In this document: positions 36,214 to 48,526 of the stretch, piece by piece
Position numbering within the stretch: the stretch's first letter is position 1
Layout: each line of letters opens with the position of its first letter
Assembly: GCF_947623445.1 (NCBI RefSeq)
Contig: NC_135242.1
Coordinates: forward strand, 6,944,001 to 7,008,000
Direction of reading: 5' to 3'
DNA from: Clavelina lepadiformis
Lineage: Eukaryota; Chordata; Ascidiacea; Aplousobranchia; Clavelinidae
Length of the DNA: 64,000 bases
Program-made: the position numbers and the translations under genes
Notes under the pieces: model-generated
Databases searched by the model: none
Told to the model about the DNA's origin: nothing
Seen by the model: the letters and a program-made list of their open reading frames with translations, nothing else

Positions 36214-39200
36214 TCATAGTGACGTTACTACTTTGTCACTAGAGCTTGAAGATTTGTGTTTTTTCTTTTTACGGTGTTCAGATTTTTTCTTTCGATCTGA
36301 TTGCGCTGCCTGTGCTGTGTACTTGTCACTACTTTCTGGCAGCTGTTTTTCAGCATTTAATGATTCTGTGGGCAGAATTTCTGAAGAAGATGGTGGCTCT
36401 GGAGGCTGTAGACAATCCATGTACAAGTTAGAAAATATGAAATGGAAATTAGAAATGTTTTTGAATTAAAACAAAACTGATGTGGTGGAACAGACAAAAC
36501 GAACTTTGACAATACTCTTAATAGCAGCAATTCTTAACGCTGTATAGTATACATTACTTCATGATAATATCATGTTTTAAATGTACACAACGTGAGTGAA
36601 AACGTACCCTAATTTAAACATCTTGATTAAGGAATGATGGTCACTACGGATGGGCCGATACGAACCCAAACCTGTATAGATTCGCCCAATATCGCCTTTA
36701 TGGAAGATTCGGGCGAACACGAATACCAACAATGGCGAACCCGAATACAATATTACTTATAAATTTACTGAAATTTGTTAAAAATGATGATCTAGTTTCC
36801 CGACAAAGTTAAACTAGAGTCAGCAGTACTTATAATGAAGGTCGTTTTCCTAACGATTTTGCTTTTTCAATCGTTTTTTAAACACTATTTTAGAAAGAAA
36901 GCGATTTGTTTATCGATTACATGATGTTACAAGCAACGTTCCCTCTAATTTTTCACGAGTCTGAGCAAACACACTAACTCCCTGAGCGGTCCCTTGGACC
37001 ACTGTGAGCAACATCAGCCATGCCACATGCGCACTGTGGCCATTATTATGCGTTTATTTTATTTTTAATTCAGGTTGGATTTTTTTCTTGTGCGCGGAGA
37101 CCGTGTCAGCAGTGCGCATTTGCGCACGCGCGCAGCTTAGAGGGAACATTGGTTACAAGCAAGACTTGACAAATTTTGGATGAAATTTTATTGTTTGGCT
37201 CTAATACGAATAGATTCGGGATTCGTTCGTGTCGACCTTCATGATATTCGGGTTCGCACGAACCCGAATAATCTTCCTCGCGGCACATCCCTAATGGTCA
37301 CTGATTACCCAAAACTACAGTAGTTTTCCCTACCATCATAACTACTTTATACAACTCACAAGGTATAAGTTGATTATTTACTTGTGTATATTATTCTTTT
37401 TTATACATTACCGTTTCATCACTTGATTGAACTTTTAATTCTGAGTCTTTCTTGACTTTTGTGTTTTTATCCTCACTGCTGTCTCGTGCAAGTTTTGATT
37501 TATATTTCTTCAAACTCCTTGACTGTGTAGTACAACAGACAAATTAGGAGGAATATATATAAGAAAGAGTAATTTGGCAAATGGTTATGCGTTACACCAC
37601 ACCACTGCGTGTGAAACAGATCAAGATTACCTTAAATGATGTCTCCTGAACAGGATCTATATCATCGTCTGTTCCACCAGTTGCTAAAGAAGGAAAAGGG
37701 GCACCGAGCTCAACAGCCGAGGGAGATTTTCCTGGACATATTATTCTGTTATAACGAGATTGTGACACTTTTTCCAAGTCATGGAACAAATTTCATACCT
37801 CTTGACTTTTTCTTGCTTTGTTGCTTAATCAGATCTCGCGGAGAATGAGGTAGTATCAGTTGATGCTCGACGGACTGATTTGTTGCACCCGACCTAAGAA
37901 GAGGAGAATCACCTTCTTCCAATCCCAGTACAACATCTGAAACTTTGAGAGTTTTTGAAGAAGGTCTCCGCTCAAATGATATTTCTGAACCATCGATTGA
38001 TGCTTGAGGAGTTAGATCTGCTTCTTTGCTCACCTGAGAGTTTTTATGATCTTAAAGTGTTAATCTATCTGATTTTATTACTCCTGCAGTTACTTTGATA
38101 TACTGATCCACACAAATCATGCTCTCTTCGATTAATTTAACCTCTTGCGCTGAATGACGCTTCAACGTTGATGGCAAGTTGTCCTCATTGAGGTGGGCCT
38201 CATCCAAAGTGCTAATGCTAAATCTCCACTCGACACTATTCTCCTCCGATGTGGGCGACCTGGACACGGGGTCAGAGTTGCTTGATAGTTCTAGAAATTT
38301 GAAATGAACTGATCATGTGGGTATTAAAACATGCGCATACCAGTAACTAAGTTGCATCAGTTGTCGGCAATATATGACGTAAATTCAGACCAATAAAAAT
38401 ATAAAGATTAGCAAAATAGAAAAAAAACTTACCATTTATCTGACTGGTTGATACGCTGCTGTCTTCAGCCTCTGAAAAGCCTGTTTCTGGAGGTTGATCC
38501 CACCATTTATCATCGTCATGAGAGGTTTCTACATTGTGCAGTTGGAGAAAACTTTCAAAATATTCACGATCAGTGGTGGCAGGAATGAAATGGCGCATCC
38601 CTACATTTAAAAAGTTATAAATTTAATTAACAAATTGCGAATAAATTGACATACACTTAATAGAATTACTCCCAACTTTACCTAGGAGCAATGACTTCCT
38701 CTGTTCAGTGTAAATTGCGAGAAGCTGCTCGCAAAATAGTTCGATGGTGACGCGGCCAGTTCTGAAGTGATGAAGATACTGAGCAAACTGGGTGAGCTCT
38801 TCCTGAGTTAATCTTTCTTTTAACTGAAAGAAAAACAAATCAACAATGCGAATCAATACAACGACCTAGGGCAAGAGACACAGATCCCTGCAAATTTAAG
38901 TTCCAAAATTGGATTGTCTATAGATTGTCAATGCAACATGGTACAAATGAAATGGTGATTGATCAAACACATATAGCACAACTGGTACCTTCAATTGTAA
39001 GACAAACTTACTACTGCAATGTATTCATTCAGCTGCAATTGATGGTGAGTTGTGTTTACATTGGACCCACTATTATTCCCAGACTTCCGGTAGGCTACTG
39101 GAGAAGGTGGGGTGGAAGAAGAACTGAGGGGTGTGAGCACTGCTCCGTTACTGCTGCTGCTTCGATGGAGTGGCACACTTTGAGGATGGCTTTCAAAACA

Positions 39201-42200
39201 AGAAAGTTTTAAACTTTTTCGCTGAACTTATGAACATGAATTTAATGGAAAGATTGTGGGAGGATTTATAATTTACACATACATTGAAGAAGGTATGGCT
39301 GACATAGGTAGTGTGGCAGACTTTGAGATTTCGTTACTTGCAAAATCAGGTGGCAATTCACTGCCACTTGTTTTATTACTCAGTTTCAAAGTTTGGGGCT
39401 CTTGCTGTAGTAAGGTTCTGCTCAAAAAAGATAACAAACACTTAACAAAAATATTTTAATCAAATAAAAAGACCAAAAATAAATTTTACTTGGCTGATAA
39501 GGAAAAACAATTCATTAGTTTAAAAACTATTGTCTGGTGTAATTGTGTCTGCAAGATACAATATGAAACACTCAGTAACATAAACAAAAAAAGTATTACT
39601 TTTGTGACTGTGGCTGAAGTGGAAGAGTTAACCTCACAGTATCTTTCTTGTCTGAATCATCTAAATAAGAAAAACGTTACTTCTAATAGAAAAGTAGATG
39701 TAGAGCTTGTCTTCAATTAAACTTTAGTGATTTGAACCTTTTTTTATTGTTAAACAAATAAAAAAATGCAAAATAAGTGATTTCATAGGTTTCAAGAATT
39801 TACATGTTTTAAAGTCACACCACGATTTCTAACAACATACTGCATACAACATGGGTTTTAATAGCATTTAACAGAGATTAATAAATAATTGTTACTGATA
39901 AATAATTCATTTTTTTATAATGTGATCTCCGCTGACCTGTGCTGTAAGAGTGATTTTTGGGTGTAGTGGCACCATCTTGAATAGATTTATCAAAAAAGTC
40001 CATGGTTGAGTCAGTATATACAAGCTGAAAAAGCTGACGAATTAGACAACAAATTTCTTCAGCAATTTCCTGTCAAACAATATGCGGTGTCAACTACTAA
40101 AGAAACTGTAAGGAAAAGTTGCGAGACATTCTTGCTATTACCAGTAAAGCCCTTAGTGATTAACATATTATAATGCGAAACTTTACTGCATTATGAAAAT
40201 ACCTTTGTTTCGCATGAGAATAGGGCCAAATTGGACATCTCCTCATTTACTTCCGAAGCTAAAAAAAGGAAAAATTTAATCAATGAGATCATTGCTGATC
40301 AATGCCGTCAAATGCATTTAGGGAGATGGCCTTGAAACCTTATCAAAATCCCAAGAGATTAATAATATATGCAGTATGCACACAGCAACATTGCTACCTG
40401 AAAGACCGTATATGTGCCTAAAAATGTTAAATATGTAAACTTAAGTAAAACTGAACTCAAGCCCCAAGTGATGATAAGTTACAAGTACCTTGTTTAAGTT
40501 GTAGATATAGCCTTACGTAATAACTAATAATATATACAATATTAATAGATAACCACATTATTTTCCACTCAAAAACAATTAGTTAGCATGGTTCTACATT
40601 TGGTACCAAATTTTAGAAAGAGGTATGTTTGATTATCGTCCTTGACATAACCAGCCGATGCAACATGGTGTGTGGGGATGCGATGGATCAATTGCTCTTC
40701 TGAAACAAAAATGAATCTTTGAAATAAATTATTTATATATTAATGCTAACAAGGCAAATACTCTAGCAATTTAGAAAAAATACACTGATACCTGATACTT
40801 GCTTAATTTCAAATGAAAGTTAATCGAAAAATGTAGACTTGCACTTCTACTTGCCATGTTACACCATAACCAATCACCTTACAAATGATGACATACGTAT
40901 ATGCGGTTTACATAATACATCTATTATTATCCATCTTTTCATGCATAAGTTAACAATAATATTTGCATTTCAAAATGATTACATTTATATGCAAATATTT
41001 ACAGACATAAACATTTGCATAGAGAATTGAATTTATCTGAGAAATTGATTTTGGACGCATTTATGAGGTGTTGTGACAACAATCAACAAGAAGAATCAAC
41101 ACCTTCTATGTCAACTTACCATCTCTGTGTAAAATCTTGATATTATGTTTGAAGATGCTAATAATTGCATCATGTTTCCATGTCATCTGCCAAGGCAGTT
41201 GCCCAATTCTCTGAAAACATTAAAAGCAAAAATTAATCAAGGTAAGATTGTAAGAAAAGTAGGATAGACAACAGTAGTTATTTTAACTAAATAGACCAAA
41301 GTGGAACATGTAGACCACCACATGACAAAAATGGACAAAATAATCGTGATAATAAATAATTCATGAAGTAAGTTCAATAAAACAAATAATCGTCCAATGT
41401 AATTTGTCATTGTTAGTGCCTACATGAAGTTGTGAACTGCAAATAAGACATCATGTCGCACCACATACCCGCTTTTCATCAATCAAAGATAAAAGTGAAG
41501 CACGGTTACAAGGATCAAAATCTATTCGGATGTCTGTTATAGTTCCCATGTACTGAAACACAAAAATACCATAGACAACTTACAAATAAACACCGAAGAA
41601 CAGAAAGAGAGAAAATATTGAAGTAAAACAACCGACAAATCTAAATAAAGCTTGTACAAACACATATATCTCGGTTACGCAATCCACGCCTAATGACAGT
41701 TGAGTAAGTATGACACATGATTTAACTATATATATATATATATGTATATATATAGGGGCTCACTGATGAAGGGCTCCATACACCTACTTTGGTTTCTTTT
41801 TCAACATATTCTTTGGCTAGAACCTCAGGGTCCACTTTATAATGAGATCCAATTGTTGGGACCGATCTAAGTGGTCGCCGTTCTCGAGGAGGAACTGTGG
41901 GGCCGAGAGACATCATTGATTGGCGGTAAGTGTCTGATGTAACTGACAAACTGCCACCTCCAAACATGCGTCGAAATAGGCCCACCTACAGGTTGTAGCA
42001 TTTAGTAATGAGATTTTATCGATAGCTCTAATGTACTTAGTCTCACAGCAGCACTAGTTAATGATGATCGTCCAATTAACAATTGTTTAGTTACTGAAGC
42101 TCCGATTAAAAATCCATCATTACAAAGAACTAAAAACTAATAACAGTGTATAGTGTTATCTAAAAATACTGTATATATGATATAGTTTTCAAAACTTTTA

Positions 42201-42394
42201 CACAGGTTAATGGGTAATCAAGTTTAACGTTACAAGACATTTATATATTTAGGCAAATATTAACTCCCAGGGAGCTTTAAAAATCAATAAAAATCACATT
42301 GCTGTGGCTAACATTTTAAAATAAAAATCCAATTTACTTTCTTGCTCCGTCTGCCGTCATCTTCCATTTCATAATATTTTACAAAACCAACCAT
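36214..42394 (-). CDS. CCM2: CCM2 / malcavernin with long C-terminal tail
   Basis: Seventeen exons: 42338-42394, 41788-41985, 41469-41552, 41120-41210, 40598-40699, 40203-40258, 39937-40069, 39600-39660, 39283-39417, 39012-39189, 38682-38823, 38433-38600, 38094-38290, 37799-38033, 37631-37683, 37412-37522 and 36214-36405. They join in frame to 730 aa (human about 444). [10 protein letters not shown] then FRRMFGG matches the human N-terminus. [39 protein letters not shown] and [19 protein letters not shown] form the PTB domain (about 75-235). [13 protein letters not shown]...[24 protein letters not shown] is the harmonin-homology domain (about 355-435). In vertebrates CCM2 scaffolds KRIT1, PDCD10 and MEKK3. 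The roughly 290-aa tail after this domain is Ser-rich, then Lys-rich ([13 protein letters not shown]), and ends VVTSL, a possible class I PDZ ligand. Exon borders in the tail (38094, 37683) are less sure than the core. Confidence 0.88.
36645..37293. mobile_element. hAT-type MITE in last CCM2 intron
   Basis: A 649-bp element between CCM2 exons 37412-37522 and 36214-36405. Perfect 8-bp target duplications ATGGTCAC lie at 36637-36644 and 37294-37301. Ends are TACGGATGGGCCG and, inward from the right, TAGGGATGTGCCG. Subterminal CGAACCCGAAT-type motifs are inverted between the arms. It contains a second element (36934-37151). Confidence 0.9.
36934..37151. mobile_element. Nested hAT-type MITE
   Basis: A 218-bp element inside 36645-37293, with perfect 8-bp target duplications GTTACAAG (36926-36933 and 37152-37159). 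Ends are CAACGTTCCCTCTAA and, inward from the right, CAATGTTCCCTCTAAGC. The right half has a GC-rich patch (GTGCGCATTTGCGCACGCGCG). It is younger than its host element. Confidence 0.9.
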
Positions 42395-42647
42395 GTCCTA
42401 TAATGCCTCATGTCAGTATACTTTCATTGAATGCTGCCACAAGTCATTCTGTATATTTAGAATTTAATTTCTAAACATAAACAAGGTTTTTACAGGCTTA
42501 CACATTAAGCACATATACATTGTAATATGTGCGTCAGCAACATAGAAACCTAAATTACAAACAAAGACTTTTGGGCTGGAATTTGAAGATGAGTTTAAAT
42601 TGGAAGTCATTTTAAAATTATTTGAAAAAAATCACTACGATGTACAG

Positions 42648-42683
<36 letters not shown>

Positions 42684-42697
42684 TATATACCGTTTAC

Positions 42698-45600
42698 CAG
42701 TTAGCAACTCATAAATATAATGCAGTTTCTCTTGAACAACACAGAACTGCATGACAAGATTTGCCAGCTGCTCACAGTTTTCATACACAGCTGCAAACCT
42801 TCTGGTAGACCAGTTTGCTACATGAGACAATATCATTAACTGATTGACACATGGAGCCATAGCCAATTTGCGGCTAAAGTATGTTACATCATCTAAACAA
42901 AATGTGTGTTTCACCATAATTAACAATCAATGCACAATCATTGCAAAGTAATCAGCTTCTGACAAAGCTGATAAATTACAAAAACACCACAAAATTGTTG
43001 CGCCAGGCCAAACTGCAAGTATGATATAACATCATATAATAAAATATTATATATTTCAAACATACAGCACATATAACATGTAAACAAAGTTGACACCTTG
43101 TTTACTGGCTTGCAATGAATGCTAGTTTAAAACATTTGCTGCTTTTGAAGAAGAAATTTCCCATGCTCCAAGAATTAACCACATAAATATCACAAAGTAG
43201 TGTTAAATGACCTGTTAAACATCTCAAAGAAAAGTTGAGTACAAAAAGTCTATCGTCCAAAGTAAAGACAAATTGATCCCTAACTTAGGGGTATAAAATT
43301 TAATTGTGCGTTGAAATTAGATAACTAAGAAATAGCAAATTGATATAAACTTAGTTAAGTTAAAGTTACTAATGTTTAAATCACAGAGAAAAAAATTATC
43401 AAAAAACCATATATATATATACATATATATATATACACATTAAATATTTACAAATTACAGTCACAGTCTTACTTAAATTAAAAATAAAATATTCTTTATT
43501 TTTAAAAAAATGATGCATCATACAAACTTTTCAGCAGGGATGCATAAAAACCTAAATTTAAAGCTTTTTTATTATAAATTGGTGTTCAAACAACCAACTT
43601 TGTCTGCTATGAAACCAACATGTAACAGTATGGCATGCTTTGTATGTGCAACACTTTCCAGAGAAACTTATTGATAAACTAAGCCTTGAACTTGAACAAA
43701 ATAGCCTATGGACTGCCTATACTTCAGCCCAGGGATGTTGAACCTTTTATTATAGTGGGCCGCATTGTCACTTGAAATAATTCAATGGGCCGCAGAACCG
43801 ATTAAATTTCAAGAAAAATGGGTACATAAAGAGCTGACTGGTACATTTTAATTAGGCTAAGATTCAAAGTTCAAAATACTACTTGGAGTGAAAATGACTA
43901 GCGGGCCGCACAAAAATCACAGGTGGGCAGCAGGTTGGACATCCCTGCTTTAGCCTATCATATTACAGCAAAAGGCCTATGCACAGACTCGATGGCGAAT
44001 AGTCAACTGGAAAGTACAACAGTTTTCAATAAGAAATCGTGTATGCAAAGGCACAAAGTTTAGCGTGACGACATGCACCCCTGCCTCAGCTATTTGTTTA
44101 TTTACATAAATCGGCGTGAAGATAAAAATTTCGGTGTGCACGTTCAGACGTTGATGAATCTAGTGCATGTAAGTGTTATACTTGTAGTGCATGTAAGTCC
44201 GCTAGCCAAGGTTACGATACAAAGAAAACACATATCATAAATATTCTCTAAATGACAGCCTATAGACATCATAATAGACCCTTTCCGAATTACTGTCTGG
44301 ATGGTATGATTTTTTCGATCGCCTATAGTTAACAACGATAACTTTTGACCCACTTTGATTCCTTCCTAAATTGCAAATGTTTTAGGGATCAGGTTGAAAC
44401 AATTTTGCTCAGGTGAGTAGCATATGAATTCCACAACAAAGAAACAATGTTGAAAATATGCTGCTTAGTTCTGCTTTTATAGCGGTTTAAAAACTATGCA
44501 CTGGACATATTTGATATGACATCTAGATACGTAGTCAGTGAAGCATGCAACATAAAATCCTTTACAAGAGTGTGCATGCAATCTGTGGCGTGTTGCACTG
44601 ACTAAGTTTGTTTGGCATGTCAAGCGAAGTTTAAAATAATCAACTAGAAGTAAACAGAAACTGAATTACAACATTCACATGTGCTGCAGGCACCACAAAA
44701 CTCTTGCAATTTTTATGTAGCATGTAGTACTTTAACAAAGGATCAAAGTGGGTTGACAATTTCCATTAAATATAGGGCAGGGGTTTTTAAACTTTTTGAG
44801 ATGCCCTGTGCTAATAGTAGATGATTTTGAAAATGCCAAAAATTTTGCGCCCTACCCTACTGTAAAATCAATAAACATTAAACAGAACAACCATTTGTTT
44901 GCTTAGCCTATAACTTTCATCAATGAGAAGGATGTAGCTGCCTTTCATAAACCAACTATTTGCAACATCAATTGACTCTCCAGCTTGGTTGTGAAAGCAT
45001 GTTTAGTCATAACTCATGGAGAATTTTTCATTTCCCACGCCTCCCAGAATAAGAATCACTGGTACAGCCAATCAAAAAAATGGCGAACGTAATGAAGAAA
45101 GGGTCTAATTAGGTGTCTTGTACTTTTGCACTCTCACTTTACCACATCAAGTCATGAATGGGAAAGGGATATGAGGTAATACAGTAAATGTAATGACGAA
45201 ATAATTCAACTTACTCAATCTTGATATGAAAGTGCAAAAGCAAAGGAGAAGCGACAAATTTTAGGCTGCTACTTTTCAGCTTGTTCACTGGAAAAAATTG
45301 TACGATTTATCACAGTTTGTTGTTAACTTAACTTAAATGGGGTCTAGTGCAAAAGTCCACAACCAGATGTCACAATTTGAGTAGCTGGGGTCTAGTACAC
45401 ATATGCATCTTGTGGTTGTGCACTTCTGCACTAGACCTGAATTCTTATAGTTCGAATCCTGCTGTAGTACTGGGTGGCTGGCGCTGGTTGCTGCCTGCGT
45501 GGTTTATGTGCAAGTTCAGAATGATCTAGGGCTTCTAGGCTATAGCCTAGTCTACATTTTTATTATTTTTTTTTTATTTTTTTTATTACATCGTATGGCC

Positions 45601-45933
45601 CGAATTTGAAACTGTCCACCATAATTACTGAATAGGGACGAATGTCTCAATGCCTTGCCCAGCAAGCTCAAGATGGCATTACGATGGTATAGAGCGCCAC
45701 TGATGTGAATCGAACCTAGGACACATTACTGCGAGCCAAGCGCTCTAACGACTTCGCTATAAACTCAGCATATGGTCATTGATTTTATAACAACTACAAA
45801 CAGCATAATTCACATAATCATACGAAATGAAAACAACTTTCCAATTTTGCCTAAACGCAACTAGGCCTAGCCTACCTTCCAAACAAATTTTATGAACAGC
45901 TGACTCTGGGCGTGTCGGTTTGCGGCGGCACAT
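42698..45933 (-). CDS. Unrecognised gene, one strong and one possible exon
   Basis: The strong exon, 42698-42892, has an acceptor (tttgtttag) and donor (GTAAACGG), is phase 1-1, and encodes 65 residues without a stop, including CVNQLMILSHVANWSTRRFA and NLVMQFCVVQEKLHYIYELL. The helical, amphipathic look suggests a structured small protein. I do not recognise it; a very distant likeness to the C-terminal half of dynactin p24 (DCTN3) is not strong enough to name it. A possible first exon at 45876-45933 (MCRRKPTRPESAVHKICLE) ends in a matching phase 1 donor. If the donor at 42696-42697 is not used, the frame runs into the adjacent TA microsatellite and stops at 42618. It lies just upstream of CCM2 on the same strand, but its phase does not join CCM2 exons. 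Confidence 0.4.
43730..43947. mobile_element. hAT-type MITE
   Basis: A 218-bp element with ends CAGGGATGTTGAACC and GGTTGGACATCCCTG and flanks CTTCAGCC (43722-43729) and CTTTAGCC (43948-43955), agreeing at 7 of 8. Internal GTGGGCCGCA / GCGGGCCGCAC motifs are typical of this hAT group. It has no ORF. Confidence 0.85.
43956..45340. other. Spacer, nothing recognised
   Basis: No supported exon or RNA gene. A hAT-like end (CAGGGGTTTTTAAACTTTTTG) starts near 44776 and a possible partner (AGAATCACTG) is near 45062, but no target duplication was found. Confidence 0.4.
45341..45437. repeat. Fold-back repeat, GGTCTAGTGC family
   Basis: A 97-bp inverted repeat. The arms begin GGTCTAGTGCAAAAGTCC and, from the other side, GGTCTAGTGCAGAAGTGC, around a core with CTCAAATTGTGACATC on the complementary strand. 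A second copy in the opposite orientation is at 51583-51664, and an isolated arm (CTGCACTAGACCCCAG) is near 33318-33333. Small copies with no ORF suggest a MITE-like family of unknown class. Confidence 0.65.
45556..45770 (-). repeat. tRNA-derived SINE
   Basis: On the minus strand an A-box-like TAGCGAAGTCGTTAGAGC (45742-45759) is followed by a B-box-like GGTTCGATTCA (45706-45716), at tRNA-like spacing. A tRNA-unrelated body and an A-rich tail (45556-45590) come next. This is the layout of a tRNA-derived SINE. The acceptor stem does not pair well, so it is not a functional tRNA. No flanking duplication was found. Confidence 0.75.
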
Positions 45934-46565
45934 TGTATTCCCGGAAGCGATATTCTCAGCCTCCAATCATAATCCTTCATTTCATTCGTGGGAATGTTTA
46001 CAGACGGTTAGTTGTAATATGACGTAAAGTTCTTCGTTTGTTCAGGTTATTCAATGCCTTTTGCGTAATACGTTTCTAAAGAATGAGTCATTTGGTTGCT
46101 TACCAAGGTTTCGCAACTTGCCTCTCCTTTTCACCAAAAAAAACAGCGTACTTGTGACTATAAATAGAAGTATACTTGTTGTTTAGTCCACACCTCCAGT
46201 ATCAGACACTTGAAGATGCTTTTCATAATATTTAAAAAATAGGTCTCTATTCGAATCCATATAATTAATATCAAATTGTAAGTTTTATTGAAATATTTAG
46301 TGAATCTTTTCATCTTCCCAAACTTCCATAGATACCTAATGCTGTACAGCTAGAAGTGCTGTTAAGCAAGCGAGAGGAAATGTCAAAAAGCAACTAGACA
46401 ACAGCTTACGCAAAGTGCGTGATAAATTCTTTGTAAAGAAAAACATTTTCTTTTTATTGTTTTTATCAACACCATATTTACTTTGTGATTAGGTTATTTA
46501 AAATATGGTAAATTAGGAAATAAATATTGTATGCAAAACTGATCAAAGCAAACCCCGAGTACAGT

Positions 46566-46940
46566 GTAAGAAGTGATGATGGCTGGGCCCCTTTGCCGCT
46601 AACAAAGGTAAAAGGAAGAAAGATAGAAAGACAGAAAAAATGAGTTTGCATTTTCGGAATCAGCGTATTTTTCTACTTTTTTGAAAATAGGTTGAAAATG
46701 ACTTCAGTTTTCCTTTAACTTCAAAACCTACAATAAAACAATTATAAACGTTTTGTAAGTCAATTTCCTGTCAATGTTTATTTCGTTATAGATTTTCACT
46801 AAATTGCTATTTTGCTACATTTTATCGAACATAATCTCTCAAGATTAAAGTTGACAAAATCTCGAATATTAAGTTATTCATATAGTCACGCTGGGATAAA
46901 TTAACTTAGTTTTAGAAACATAGCTTAAGTAATTGTTAAA
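46566..46940 (+). repeat. Dispersed repeat, copy 1
   Basis: About 375 bp nearly identical to 51664-52055. It starts AAGTGATGATGGCTGGGCCC, includes TTTTCGGAATCAGCGTATTT and GGTTGAAAATGACTTCAG, and ends around AAGTAATTGTTAAAGATAAC. It has no ORF or clear inverted ends. It is in the same orientation as copy 2, 5.1 kb away. Confidence 0.8.
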
Positions 46941-48526
46941 GATAACTGCTCTCTTAATGAAGAGCCTAGAGTAAAACCGCGTGTATAACTGCAAAATAGT
47001 TTGACGCCTTTATAGGCTCCGGTTAATGCTAACGTTTGAACTTTGTTACTCATCAATTGAATCACTTCGTTCTGTCTATGTTTTATATTGCCTAAATCAT
47101 GGACTTTTAAATCCGCCACAGAAACTCCTGCATAACAAGATCTCTGCATCAGCTTGGTGAAAACAAAAGAATTCTCATTCTTGTCGATGTAGGTTTAAAG
47201 AGTTTTGGGCCAAAAGTATGCAACAAACAGACGAAACAATTTGAAAACGTAACAAATTCAGCTCCACCTTTTAAACGCGACCAACCTAATCTACTTGATT
47301 ACTGAACGGCTTGGCCTAGGCTACTTTAATTTTCAAATGATAAAAGATCTTTCAATTGCAAGTTATTTGAAATAAAAAAAAGTTTGAAAAACAACATTGA
47401 GATTTGACTAAAATGAAATTTAAGTTGTTATTTTTTTATTAAACTTAGTCTCAAGAATTCACGGTCGAAATGCAGTTGTGTCGCACTCGCATCGACCTAG
47501 GTTAAAGCCTGCAATGATTGTACAATATTAGTTTACAATCTTTACCTTTGGATTGTGGAAAATCTTTTCACGACATAAACTCAGCTATAACTTTTCAAAG
47601 CACTAGCCCCAGTTATCGCATCGAGCGTGTTTTAAGAGGCTACGAATATCGACAGACACAAGTTTTTTGTTTTGATTTATTTTATTTTTTTATGAGATAT
47701 AGGCCTAAGCTGGTAACCTATTGTCCAAATTTGGAACTGTTCATTAGAAGCAAGCGTCGTTTGTGTCTAGTTGTTAATCCATGCATTAACGTATAGCGCC
47801 GTTGGGTTCTGAGTATAAGCTGGACGAAGGTTGCATTAATGCGAACCCGGTGTTCTGAACGTTCGGCCACCAACCTACTAAGCTTATTATAAAAACAGAA
47901 AATATTTTAATAAAAATAAATCATATAAGGTAGATTTTGAAATAGTTCACAAATATGCTGTAAGTATGCTCTCACTAAGTTATTCCAACGGAAAATATCG
48001 TAGCCAACGTATAGAGCTATATTTCAAAGTTTTTCGTTAAACTAATTTAACTTAGATTTTATAGTTGTAATACTAACTTATAGTAACTTAACTAACCTAA
48101 ACCTAAGTACATAGGCTATATTCTCATCTAAATTCAACATCAATTAATTAAATTGTAAATAATTAAAATCACCTTTTTGCATGAAGGCACCCATTTTCTT
48201 AACCCAGTGGTCTTCAACCTTTAAAAATTCGTTCCCTCCCACCTAAGCCTTCAATGCCCATGCCTTTCATCTTTTCAAGTGAGAATTTATTTGTTATTTC
48301 CGTTATAAGCAAGGTTAAATACACTAAAAAGAATAGGAAACCACCCCAAGTAGAATTTTATACGATGTTACTATGTGATTATGTCCGTTAAATATACGCT
48401 TTTGTTGTATGCAAAGTCTATTGTATAGCCACCGATGAAGTCCTCAGCCTGTGACCCTGGCGAAAAGCATCGCGCCCTTCCTTGACACTGGGGGAGCATG
48501 GGCCCGCTGTTGAGTTTATCCTAACC
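46941..48526. other. Spacer, nothing recognised
   Basis: No gene could be supported. An open frame at 47518-47796 (plus) has no recognisable motif or splice context. A hAT-like left end (CAGTGGTCTTCAACC) at about 48206 has no convincing partner. Confidence 0.4.

Noticed and set aside
44776..45062. Possible hAT MITE with CAGGGG / CACTG ends
   Set aside because: Ends diverge after a few bases and the flanking 8-mers differ.
45706..45759. Functional tRNA gene
   Set aside because: A and B boxes are present, but the acceptor stem does not pair and an A-rich retroposon tail follows; called a SINE.
48206..48480. hAT-like left end CAGTGGTCTTCAACC with a possible right end near 48480
   Set aside because: Right end shares only CAGTG and the flanks do not form a target duplication.
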